This document shows, one piece after another, positions 25,865 through 33,732 of a stretch of 59,785 nt of DNA. Position 1 is the stretch's first letter, and each line of letters starts with the position of its first letter. The position numbers and the translations under genes were made by a program. This stretch comes from Acidaminococcus fermentans (GTDB lineage Bacteria > Bacillota_C > Negativicutes > Acidaminococcales > Acidaminococcaceae): positions 1 to 59,785 of the forward strand of contig SFHH01000001.1 of assembly GCA_004555735.1 (NCBI GenBank). Direction: 5' to 3'. Under the pieces are notes generated by a model. It did not search any database. It had not been told where the DNA came from and saw only the letters and a list, made by a program, of their open reading frames with translations.

Positions 25865-26362
25865 TTGGAAGGATATAAGGAATATTCAGAGAGCAGCTCC
25901 GGACGGAAAATGTTCCAGTGGGGAGTCCTGGCCCTGATCGCTGCCAGCTGGGCCTATGAAGGGTACCATACTTTCGGCCTGGGACAGTTCAGCCTGATGG
26001 GCTGGGGATACAATCTCCTGTTTCTCATCCTCTGGTGCTGGCGCTGTCTGTTCCAGTACAGCCTCTTGCTCACAGAGGACCGTCTCATCGTAGTGATGTA
26101 CGGCCTGGGACTGGAACGGCGCATGACGGTGTACCTGAAGGACTTGGAAAGTTTTTCCAATCACTACAAAAAGAGCTTCTTCCGGAAAACCGCCATCAGG
26201 AAGTACGTACATCGATATTCTTCCCTGGACCCCCATCCGCAGAGGATCCTGGTATACCGGGAAAAGGGAAAACTGTGCGCCCTGCTGTTCAAATCCAGCG
26301 ATGCACTGATCGATCAGCTGGCCCGGCGGTATCCCAATCAGTTTTTAGATTTTCCAGAATAA
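25865..26362 (+). CDS. Uncharacterised small membrane protein, two helices
   Basis: I do not recognise the family. The 165 residues have two adjacent membrane helices (about residues 18-37 and 47-68) followed by a soluble beta-rich tail with the pattern of a small membrane-associated PH-like domain. The ATG at 25826 would be only two or three bases from the expected transcription start. The TTG at 25865 sits 6 bases after AAGGAG and is the likelier start. It lies 13 bases before the RseC-like gene, so it probably belongs to that operon. Confidence 0.6.
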   Translation: MEGYKEYSESSSGRKMFQWGVLALIAASWAYEGYHTFGLGQFSLMGWGYNLLFLILWCWRCLFQYSLLLTEDRLIVVMYGLGLERRMTVYLKDLESFSNHYKKSFFRKTAIRKYVHRYSSLDPHPQRILVYREKGKLCALLFKSSDALIDQLARRYPNQFLDFPE

Positions 26363-26375
26363 AGGAGTCAAGGAC

Positions 26376-26807
26376 ATGAGCAACATCTATGTAGGAAAAA
26401 TCATTGCGGTGAACAAACAGCGCGCCAAAGTAAAAATCGAACAGAGACCGGGAGAACAGCGGCCGAAACTGCTGGACTGCTGGAACGCCTGCAAAGCCAA
26501 ACAGGGGACCCGGGTCATTGTGGGGAAGCAGAGCCTGGACGAAAAGAGAATGAAAATGATCATCTGGGGGATCCCAGCGTTGACCGCCGTGGCGGGAGCC
26601 GCTTTTGGACGGGCCATCGCTCACTTCTTTTCCATCCCTGTCTGGCAGATGGTGGTGCTCAGCATGCTGGTATGGCTGGCCCTGGGACTGTATTATGCCC
26701 GGAACTTCCGGAAAAGTGTCCATGCCAAAGTGGAACAATGGACCATCACAGGCTATTATAGTGATGGAGAGATCTATGATGCCAAAGGGAACAAAGTGGA
26801 GGTCTGA
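26376..26807 (+). CDS. RseC/MucC-like membrane protein
   Basis: 143 residues. A short N-terminal beta domain starts with GKIIAVNKQRAKVKIEQ, as in the SoxR-reducing RseC family. Two Cys (35 and 39) remain of the usual Cys-rich motif. Two membrane helices follow (about 61-83 and 88-107), then a small tail. The family is linked to redox control and envelope stress elsewhere; the reduced cysteine set makes function uncertain. Its neighbours are another two-helix protein upstream and a DUF4321-type protein downstream. AAAGGAG precedes the ATG. Confidence 0.55.
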   Translation: MSNIYVGKIIAVNKQRAKVKIEQRPGEQRPKLLDCWNACKAKQGTRVIVGKQSLDEKRMKMIIWGIPALTAVAGAAFGRAIAHFFSIPVWQMVVLSMLVWLALGLYYARNFRKSVHAKVEQWTITGYYSDGEIYDAKGNKVEV

Positions 26808-26810
26808 CCG

Positions 26811-27074
26811 ATGCTGGGGAAAAATCATCTGACGCTGCTCCTGGTCCTGGCGGCGGGAGCTGTCATCGGGGGGCTTCTGGGCGACAGCCTGCAGGCTTCC
26901 CAGCCTCTGGGCGGGGCAACTGATTATCTGGTCCGGAAATACCAGGTGCTGACCGTTCCTCCGTCGGTTTTCGATCTGTATATCGCCAAACTGACCGTGG
27001 GACTTGATTTTTCCCCCAATCTGGCAGCTGTCCTGGGCATGATCCTGGCAGGGATCCTGTTCCACAAACTATAG
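26811..27074 (+). CDS. DUF4321-type small membrane protein
   Basis: 87 residues with an N-terminal hydrophobic helix containing LVLAAGAVIGGLLGD and a second near the C-terminus (AAVLGMILAGILFHKL). The pattern fits the DUF4321 family, which usually sits directly before maf in Firmicutes, as here. No function is known. The gap to the preceding stop is 3 bases, so translation is probably coupled. Confidence 0.7.
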   Translation: MLGKNHLTLLLVLAAGAVIGGLLGDSLQASQPLGGATDYLVRKYQVLTVPPSVFDLYIAKLTVGLDFSPNLAAVLGMILAGILFHKL

Positions 27075-27083
27075 GAGAGGCAT

Positions 27084-27695
27084 ATGGAACTGATTCTGGC
27101 GTCCGGCTCCCCCCGCCGTCTGGAACTGCTCCGGCAGATCGGCCTGGAGCCCCGGGTGGTGGTGAGCCATTGTGAAGAAGAAAAAACGGACCGGGATCCA
27201 GCCCAGCTAGTTTGCCACAACGCCCTGGCCAAGGGACGGGACGTGTGCCGCCGGCTGGGGGATCAGGTCCCGATCCTGGCAGCTGATACAGTGGTAGTCC
27301 TGGAGGGAGAGATCCTAGGAAAACCCAGGGACCCTCAGGAGGCTGCCGCTATGCTCCGGAAACTCAGCGGCCGGAGCCACCAGGTCCTTACAGGCCTGGC
27401 TCTGTTCTACCGGGGAAAAGTGCTGACCCATGTGGAGACTACACAGGTACAGTTCTCTCCTCTTTCTGAAAAAGACATCACAGGATACATCCGTACAGGC
27501 GAACCTCTGGACAAGGCCGGAGCTTATGGCATCCAGGGGAAAGCCGCTCTTTTCATTCCAACCATCAACGGGTCCTACAGCAATGTGGTGGGACTTCCTT
27601 TAGCAGCCTTGAAAAAACTCTTTGCAGAATTGGATGTGACAGAAGATGACGCACTATCTCATACGGGAGATGCTTCCGGAGGAACGGCCTCGTGA
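27084..27695 (+). CDS. maf: Maf-family nucleotide pyrophosphatase
   Basis: Hydrolyses non-canonical or modified nucleoside triphosphates (Maf/YhdE group, dTTP/UTP type) and is associated with septation control. The N-terminal motif LASGSPRRLELL (about 5-16) and the catalytic-base region AADTVVVLEGEILGKP are intact. The C-terminal tail of about 15 residues overlaps radC by 50 bases in another frame. GGAGAGG precedes the ATG. The place before radC and mreB is the classical arrangement. Confidence 0.94.
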   Translation: MELILASGSPRRLELLRQIGLEPRVVVSHCEEEKTDRDPAQLVCHNALAKGRDVCRRLGDQVPILAADTVVVLEGEILGKPRDPQEAAAMLRKLSGRSHQVLTGLALFYRGKVLTHVETTQVQFSPLSEKDITGYIRTGEPLDKAGAYGIQGKAALFIPTINGSYSNVVGLPLAALKKLFAELDVTEDDALSHTGDASGGTAS

Positions 27696-28332
27696 ACGGC
27701 TGATGGCCCATGGCCCGGAAGTACTGACGACTACAGAATTATTGGCCATCTTGATCGGCAGTGGGCGGAAGGACCATTCCGCCTTGGATATCGCCCGGGA
27801 ACTGACGGGAGATTTCCTGAAGGATGCCCGGCTGGCCCGCACCCAGGATATCCGGGAACTGACCCGGATTCCGGGCATCGGTCCGGCTAAGGCTGCGGTG
27901 ATCCTGGCGGCGCTGGAACTGGGGCGCAGGCTGGCAGGCGCGGAAAGCCAGCCTTTCAAAGCCATCCATTGCCCGGAGGATGGGGCTATGCTGGTGATGC
28001 CCCGGCTCCGGTACGAGAATCATGAACATTTTTTGGTGGTGCTGCTGAACAGCAAAGGAAAAGTAACGGGAATCGAACCGATTTCAGAAGGCTCTCTCAA
28101 TGCCTCGGTGGTCCATCCCCGGGAGGCCTTTGCTCCGGCGCTGCTCCACCATGCAGCGGCCATCCTGGCCGTCCATAACCATCCTTCCGGGGATCCCAGC
28201 CCCAGCCGGGAGGACCGGGAACTGACCCGGACCCTGTGGGATACGGGGAAAGTCATGGGGATCCCTCTGGTGGATCATCTGATCATCGGGGATGGGGTTT
28301 ATTATAGTTTCAAAGAACACGGTTTGCTGTAA
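27646..28332 (+). CDS. radC: RadC/JAB-domain protein
   Basis: 228 residues. An N-terminal UPF0758 region with a helix-hairpin-helix (IPGIGPAKAAVILAALELG, about 73-91) precedes a JAB/MPN metalloprotease-like domain with the metal motif VHNHPSGDPSPSRED near residue 182. The historical link to DNA repair is doubtful; the biochemical role is unknown. The start lies inside the end of maf, and there is no frameshift because each frame is open and family-like on its own. Confidence 0.93.
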   Translation: MTHYLIREMLPEERPRERLMAHGPEVLTTTELLAILIGSGRKDHSALDIARELTGDFLKDARLARTQDIRELTRIPGIGPAKAAVILAALELGRRLAGAESQPFKAIHCPEDGAMLVMPRLRYENHEHFLVVLLNSKGKVTGIEPISEGSLNASVVHPREAFAPALLHHAAAILAVHNHPSGDPSPSREDRELTRTLWDTGKVMGIPLVDHLIIGDGVYYSFKEHGLL

Positions 28333-28348
28333 AAGGGGGTAGGAAGGA

Positions 28349-29380
28349 ATGCTGGACCTGCTAGGGTCGTTCTCCACTGACATGGGAGTGGATCTGGGGA
28401 CGGACCGTACCCGGATTTGCCTGAAAGAAGAAGGGATCATCCTGGACGAACCTTCCGCTGTGACGGTGGAGACCCGCCGGGGCAAGATCCTGGCCCAAGG
28501 AAAAGCAGCTCGGCAGATGCAGGGCCGCACTCCTTCCGGGATCTCTGTGATCTGGCCTCTCCAAGATGGGGTCATCGCAGATTTCGATTATGCCCGTCTG
28601 ATGCTGAAAGGGTTCCTGCATAAGGCGCTGGGACGGCGCCCTTTGCTGCGGCCTCGTCTGGTGATCAGTGTGCCTTGCGGGGTCAACAGTGTGGAGCGGC
28701 GGGCTGTCCTGGATGCAGCGATGGAAGCCGGCGCCGGAGAAGCTTATCTGCTGGAGACTCCTTTGGCGGCTGCTCTGGGAGCAGGGATCCCGGTCCGGGA
28801 AGCGAAGGCCTGTATGGTAGTGGAATTGGGAGCCGGCGCTACGGAAGCCGCCGTACTGGCCCAGGGAAAGGTGGCTCTTTCCCGGCTCCTCCGGTGTGGA
28901 GGCCGGAGCCTAGATGAGGCCCTTGTCCAGTATAGCAAGAAAAAGTATAATCTTCTTATCGGGAGTCTCCAGGCGGAGCAGGCAAAAATCGAAATCGGTA
29001 CGGTGCGGGAAACGGCTCCGCCGGCTTTTATGGAACTGCGGGGACGGGATTTGATCACCGGGCTGCCCCGGAGCGTGACCATTGATCAGAACCAGATGCG
29101 GGAAGCTATATGGGAACCCGTCCACCGGATGGTGGACTGTGTCCGGACGCTCTTGGAACAGCTTCCAGATCTTCTGGCCCGGGATGTGGCAGAGCAGGGC
29201 ATCGTCCTGACTGGCGGAGGCGCCCTGCTGCGGAATTTCGATTGGCTGCTGAGCCGGGAAATCGGCCTCAGGGTCTGGGTGGCAGAAAATGCCCTTTCCT
29301 GTGTGGCCAAAGGGACCGGCATCGCTGCCGGACATATGAATCTGTTCCGGAGAGGGCAGCACCCCCGCCGGAATGTATAA
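28349..29380 (+). CDS. mreB: Rod shape-determining actin MreB
   Basis: Actin-fold filament protein that positions the elongasome. The phosphate-1 loop is MGVDLGTDRTRICL, with DGVIADFDYAR in the connecting region, and the adenosine motif is in IVLTGGGALLRNFDWLLS. The length of 343 residues is typical. The canonical DLGTANT is changed to DLGTDRT and the phosphate-2 loop is MVVELGAGATEAAVL rather than VDIGGGTT-like, so this may be a diverged MreB/Mbl paralogue. It begins the mreB-mreC-mreD-mrdA-rodA run. Confidence 0.92.
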   Translation: MLDLLGSFSTDMGVDLGTDRTRICLKEEGIILDEPSAVTVETRRGKILAQGKAARQMQGRTPSGISVIWPLQDGVIADFDYARLMLKGFLHKALGRRPLLRPRLVISVPCGVNSVERRAVLDAAMEAGAGEAYLLETPLAAALGAGIPVREAKACMVVELGAGATEAAVLAQGKVALSRLLRCGGRSLDEALVQYSKKKYNLLIGSLQAEQAKIEIGTVRETAPPAFMELRGRDLITGLPRSVTIDQNQMREAIWEPVHRMVDCVRTLLEQLPDLLARDVAEQGIVLTGGGALLRNFDWLLSREIGLRVWVAENALSCVAKGTGIAAGHMNLFRRGQHPRRNV

Positions 29381-29398
29381 TGGAGAGAAGTATTGCCT

Positions 29399-30283
29399 AT
29401 GAGGAAGGAACAGAAAGTCAGACTGGGAGTCCTGCTGGCTGTCCTGCTGCTGGCAGGATGCCTGCTTTGGGACGCATTCCACCGTTTTCCTGCAGTGAAT
29501 ACGGTGCTGTCCACCCTGACCCGGCCTATCAGTTTTGTGGTGGGAGGGATCGGCAGCGGGGTCAAGGGCTCCGGGAACTACTTTGCATCTAAATCTTCTC
29601 TGGAAAAGGAAAATGCTGCCCTGAAAAAAGAAAATGAAGAACTCCGGCAGAACAATATTGAGCTGATGGGGATGAAAGCAGAAAACGAAAGGTTGGGGAA
29701 ACTGCTGAAATTCAGCAATCTCCATCCCAAGTGGAACATGGTTTCAGCGCAGGTCATCAGCCGCGACCTGGGGGACTTCAAGGATGTGATCCTGATCGAT
29801 AAGGGGAAGGAAGACGGCCTCCAGGTGAATATGCCCGTGGTCAACGCGTCCGGCCTCATCGGGATCGTGGACGGTGTCTATCCCCATAGGGCAAAGGTCC
29901 TTCTGATTTCCAGCCCCCGCAGCCGGATCGGCGGACTGAATCTCCGGGGAGATTCCCGGGCTGCCGGCATCGTCAATGGAGTGGCCGGACCGGATCTCCT
30001 GCTGGAAATGCGCAATCTGAGCCGGAACGCCGATATCCTGCCGGGTGATACCATCGTGACCAGCGGGTATAGCGGCTACCATCCGGAAGGCTTGGTCATC
30101 GGCACGGTAGAAGATGTGCAGATGGATACGGGCGGCCTGACCAAAATGGCGACCATTTCGCCCTCTGTGGATTATGGGCATCTGGAAGAAGCCCGAGTGA
30201 TCACCAATTTCCAGGGCTTTGCTGACTTCCTGCGCAAGGAAGGGAAGGATCCTGATGACCAGAACGGCAAAGGAGGGAAATGA
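29399..30283 (+). CDS. mreC: Rod shape-determining protein MreC
   Basis: Single-pass inner-membrane protein with a periplasmic region that organises the elongation machinery. It has one N-terminal helix (about residues 8-25), a heptad-like coiled coil (about 60-100, rich in Glu/Lys/Leu), then the beta domain with ARVITNFQGF near the end. The in-frame TTG at 29393 is close to GGAGAG; ATG 29399 is preferred for codon type, though both are possible. It overlaps mreD at the stop codon. Confidence 0.92.
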   Translation: MRKEQKVRLGVLLAVLLLAGCLLWDAFHRFPAVNTVLSTLTRPISFVVGGIGSGVKGSGNYFASKSSLEKENAALKKENEELRQNNIELMGMKAENERLGKLLKFSNLHPKWNMVSAQVISRDLGDFKDVILIDKGKEDGLQVNMPVVNASGLIGIVDGVYPHRAKVLLISSPRSRIGGLNLRGDSRAAGIVNGVAGPDLLLEMRNLSRNADILPGDTIVTSGYSGYHPEGLVIGTVEDVQMDTGGLTKMATISPSVDYGHLEEARVITNFQGFADFLRKEGKDPDDQNGKGGK

Positions 30284-30795
30284 TGGTACTGATCGGCTTT
30301 GCCTGGCTGCTGTTCACCCTGTTCCTGTTCACCTTGGAAAATCACTGGTTCCTGTTTTTCAATACCACCCAGTCCCCAGACCTGTTGCTGCTGTTTCTCC
30401 TGCTCTATGCCATGGACCAGGGAAAACGGAAGGGCGCAGTGTACGGACTGGGTATTGGCGCTTTATTGGACGTTGTCACGTTCAGTTATTTTGGCTGGCA
30501 TCTGGCCACAAGGACACTGATCGGCTACCTGGTGGGGAAGAACCGGATGAACATGTTTGCTGACCGGCTGCCTACCTATCTGATCCTCACGGCTCTGGTG
30601 ACCCTGCTGCTCCAGGTGGCCAGAGGCTTGTTCCTGTGTGTGGCACTGGGCCGCTGGCTCCCCCTTCTGCCCCTGGCTGCGGCTGCCTTGAAATGCATGG
30701 GCTGGAATCTGGCTGTGGCTCCGATCCTGTGGTTCTGCTATCATAAGCTGAAGAGACGGGTCCGCAGCCGCATGGATTATTATTATCATCTATAG
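30283..30795 (+). CDS. mreD: Rod shape-determining protein MreD
   Basis: Small integral membrane protein (170 residues, about five helices) of the elongasome. Sequence conservation in the family is weak, so the call rests on hydrophobic pattern, length and position between mreC and mrdA. Two adjacent ATGs (30280, 30283) are possible; AAAGGAGGG is 5 bases before the second and only 2 before the first, so 30283 is chosen. It overlaps the mreC stop, implying coupling. Confidence 0.9.
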   Translation: MVLIGFAWLLFTLFLFTLENHWFLFFNTTQSPDLLLLFLLLYAMDQGKRKGAVYGLGIGALLDVVTFSYFGWHLATRTLIGYLVGKNRMNMFADRLPTYLILTALVTLLLQVARGLFLCVALGRWLPLLPLAAAALKCMGWNLAVAPILWFCYHKLKRRVRSRMDYYYHL

Positions 30796-30804
30796 GAGTC
30801 TGCC

Positions 30805-32592
30805 GTGCTGAACAAAAAATACGCTTACCGTTTGGAATTCATGATGCTGGCTGGGATTCTGATCATCCTGGTCCTCATCGGACGCATGTTCTATCTCCAG
30901 ATCCTGAAAGGGGCCCAGTACCGCCGTCAGGCAGAAGGGAACCGGACCCGGTATACCCGGATCCTGGCCCCCCGGGGGATCATCTATGACTGCAATGGGG
31001 AAGAACTGGCCAACAATAAGCCGGGAGTCATGGTTTCTCTGGTCCGTCGTACAGATGCGTATCCGGAAGAGACTTTGAAACGGCTGTCCCAGCTGCTCCA
31101 TATCCCTCTGTCTGAAATCAAGGAGACCATCCGGCTTTCCGGGGGCAGCTCGGAACCCATCCGGCTGGTCCGGAATGCGTCTCCGGAAGTGGTGGACAAA
31201 GTGGAAGAGAATCTCCGGTATCTGCCTGGAGTGATGCTGGAAGTCCAGCCGGTGCGGAATTATCCCAACAAAGGCCTGGCCGTCCACGCCTTGGGCTATG
31301 TGGGGGAAATCAGCGACTATGAAATTTCCCAGGGAGCCTACAGTGAACTGAAGGCAGGAGACATCATCGGGAAATTCGGCCTGGAAAATTACTATGATTC
31401 CTACCTCCGGGGAGAAGACGGCAGCTACCGGGAAGAAGTGGATGTAGCCGGCCGGGTGGTCCAGATCATGGACAAGGTAGATCCCAAACCGGGTCAGGGA
31501 CTGGTACTCACCATCGATGCCAAGCTCCAGCGGATCGCGGAAGAAGCGGTGGACCGACAGCTGAAAGCCATCGGTGCCCGAGGCTGCGCCGTGGTGGCCC
31601 TGGATCCTAATAATGGGGAAGTGAAGGCCTTGGTTTCCCGACCGGGCTTCGATCCCAACTGGTTCGTCAACGGGATCAGTGAAAAGAACTGGAAATACCT
31701 GACCACGGATCCTTTCCATCCCATGACGGACAAGGTCATCGCCGGGGAATACCCTCCCGGATCCACCTTCAAGATCGTCACCGGGTCTGCGGCGCTGGAA
31801 GAAAAGAAAGTGACCCCGGATGAACTGATCTACGACTCCGGCCGTCACTGGCTCATCGATATGCGGAATGCCGGCGGGGAAGCCTTGGGCTATATCAATT
31901 TCAAACGGGCCCTGGCGGCTTCCGACAACGTCTATTTCTATGAAATGGGGAACCGGGTGGGCATCGATCTCTTGGACAAGTACGCTCGGGAATTCGGCTT
32001 TGGAGAGACCACGGGGATCGACCTCCACGGGGAAGCTCAGGGGCTTATCGCCACTCCGGACTACAAAAAGCAAGTCTTCGATGATGACTGGTATCTGGGA
32101 GATACTTTCAATACAGCCATCGGGCAGGGCTTCACCTTGGCCACGCCCATCCAGGTGGCAGAAATGCTCAGTGCCGTGGCTACCGACGGAAAACGGTACA
32201 AACCCCATCTGGTCAGTAAGATCCTCAACGATGACGGCAGTGTGGCCAAGACCTTTGAACCGGAAGAGGAGGGGAAACTGCCTATTTCCGAATCTACCCT
32301 GAAACTGATCCAGGACGGCCTGGAAGCGGTAACGGAAGAAGGGGGGACCGCTGCCTTCCTGAAGAACCTGCCTGTGCCCGTGGCCGGCAAGACCGGTACG
32401 GCAGAAAACCCTCACGGACTGGAGCACGGCTGGTTCATTGCCTATGCTCCGGCCAAGAAGCCTCAATTGGTGGTGGTCTGCATCGTGGAACAGGGCAGCT
32501 ACGGGACCATTTCTGCAGCGCCCATTGTCAAGAGTATCCTGGAGTATGTATTCACCGATCCTCGGGTGCGGCGGCAGGGCACCAAAAAATAA
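30805..32592 (+). CDS. mrdA: Penicillin-binding protein 2 (elongasome transpeptidase)
   Basis: Class B PBP that crosslinks peptidoglycan for cell elongation with RodA. An N-terminal membrane anchor (about 12-32) is followed by the dimerisation/pedestal domain with RILAPRGIIYDCNG and the transpeptidase domain. Active-site motifs are SxxK at Ser320-Lys323 (GSTFK), SDN at 373-375 and KTG at 529-531. The 595 residues are usual for PBP2. It begins with GTG after TAGGAG. It lies 9 bases after mreD and immediately before rodA. Confidence 0.95.
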   Translation: MLNKKYAYRLEFMMLAGILIILVLIGRMFYLQILKGAQYRRQAEGNRTRYTRILAPRGIIYDCNGEELANNKPGVMVSLVRRTDAYPEETLKRLSQLLHIPLSEIKETIRLSGGSSEPIRLVRNASPEVVDKVEENLRYLPGVMLEVQPVRNYPNKGLAVHALGYVGEISDYEISQGAYSELKAGDIIGKFGLENYYDSYLRGEDGSYREEVDVAGRVVQIMDKVDPKPGQGLVLTIDAKLQRIAEEAVDRQLKAIGARGCAVVALDPNNGEVKALVSRPGFDPNWFVNGISEKNWKYLTTDPFHPMTDKVIAGEYPPGSTFKIVTGSAALEEKKVTPDELIYDSGRHWLIDMRNAGGEALGYINFKRALAASDNVYFYEMGNRVGIDLLDKYAREFGFGETTGIDLHGEAQGLIATPDYKKQVFDDDWYLGDTFNTAIGQGFTLATPIQVAEMLSAVATDGKRYKPHLVSKILNDDGSVAKTFEPEEEGKLPISESTLKLIQDGLEAVTEEGGTAAFLKNLPVPVAGKTGTAENPHGLEHGWFIAYAPAKKPQLVVVCIVEQGSYGTISAAPIVKSILEYVFTDPRVRRQGTKK

Positions 32593-32601
32593 GGAGAAAA
32601 T

Positions 32602-33723
32602 ATGCGTTGGTTTCATTCATGGAAAAAGTATTTTCGGAAAATCGATAAACCGCTGCTATTCAGCGTCCTGCTGCTGATCACCATCGGGGTCGTACTGATC
32701 GGCAGTGCCACCCATGCCAATATCCCCGGTCCCCGCCGCTACAGTTACGTGGTGCGCCAGCTGAGCTTTGCCGGTATCAACCTGGTGCTGGGGGCCTTCC
32801 TCCTGCGCTTCGATTACCGGATCCTGAAAAGCCTGGCCCGGCCCCTGTACATCTTCAACATCCTCATGCTGCTGGCGGTGATGCTGGTGGGCAAAAGCGC
32901 TCTGGGGGCCCAGCGCTGGCTCCAGATCGGGCCTATCAGCATCCAGCCCAGTGAATTCGCTAAGGCCATCATGATCATCGGCCTGTCTTCCTATGTGGAT
33001 GACCGGCTGCCCCTCCTGACAGATTTCCGCAGCTGGCTGCCGGTATTCGGCTACGTGCTGCTGCCCTTCCTGTTCGTCATGAAGCAGCCGGATCTGGGGA
33101 CTTCTCTGGTATTCCTGGCCATCCTCTTGGGGACCATGATCGTCTGCGGGTTCCGGATCCGGTATTTCCTGATTATGGGCGGCCTGGGACTGGCTTCAGC
33201 TCCTCTGGTCTGGAAGATGCTCCACGAATACCAGCGGAACCGGATCCGGGTTTTCCTGAATCCCGGACTGGAACCTTACGGCAGCGGCTACCACGTGATC
33301 CAGTCCATGATCGCCATCGGGTCCGGGCTTTTTGCTGGCAAAGGCCTGTTTGCCGGGACCCAGAGTCAGCTCAATTTCCTGCCGGAAAACCATACGGACT
33401 TCATCTTTGCCGTAGCGGGAGAAGAATTCGGTTTCCTTGGGACTACCCTCATCCTGCTCCTGTATGGCGTGGTCATTTACCGTGGACTGTCCATCGCTAT
33501 GCATGCGTCCGATGATTTTGGGACCTTGTTGGCTGTGGGGGCGGTCTCCATGTTCCTGTTCCATATCCTGGTCAATGTGGGCATGACCAGCGGCATCATG
33601 CCGGTGACCGGGGTGCCCCTGCCCTTTATGAGCTATGGGGTCAGCTCCCTGACCACCAATATGCTGATGGTGACCCTGCTGCTGAACATCAATGCCCATC
33701 ACCAGACTCTGCGTTTTCACTAA
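32602..33723 (+). CDS. rodA: Rod-shape glycosyltransferase RodA
   Basis: Polytopic SEDS-family peptidoglycan glycosyltransferase (373 residues, about 10 helices) that partners PBP2. Family signatures include GAQRWLQIGPISIQPSEFAK, the KQPDLGTSLVFL segment, QSMIAIGSGLFAGKGLFAGTQSQLNFLPENHTDFIFAV, and the closing GVPLPFMSYGVSSL. AAGGAG precedes the ATG 9 bases after mrdA. It is the last cell-shape gene before the radical SAM pair. Confidence 0.95.
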   Translation: MRWFHSWKKYFRKIDKPLLFSVLLLITIGVVLIGSATHANIPGPRRYSYVVRQLSFAGINLVLGAFLLRFDYRILKSLARPLYIFNILMLLAVMLVGKSALGAQRWLQIGPISIQPSEFAKAIMIIGLSSYVDDRLPLLTDFRSWLPVFGYVLLPFLFVMKQPDLGTSLVFLAILLGTMIVCGFRIRYFLIMGGLGLASAPLVWKMLHEYQRNRIRVFLNPGLEPYGSGYHVIQSMIAIGSGLFAGKGLFAGTQSQLNFLPENHTDFIFAVAGEEFGFLGTTLILLLYGVVIYRGLSIAMHASDDFGTLLAVGAVSMFLFHILVNVGMTSGIMPVTGVPLPFMSYGVSSLTTNMLMVTLLLNINAHHQTLRFH

Positions 33724-33732
33724 GGAGAAACT

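Noticed and set aside
27646..27695. Frameshift between maf and radC
   Set aside because: Both proteins are complete with their own motifs; the 50-base overlap is a true gene overlap.
30790..32616. Long antisense open frame (608 residues) opposite mrdA
   Set aside because: GC-rich codon bias leaves the complementary frame open; the plus-strand product has all PBP2 motifs.
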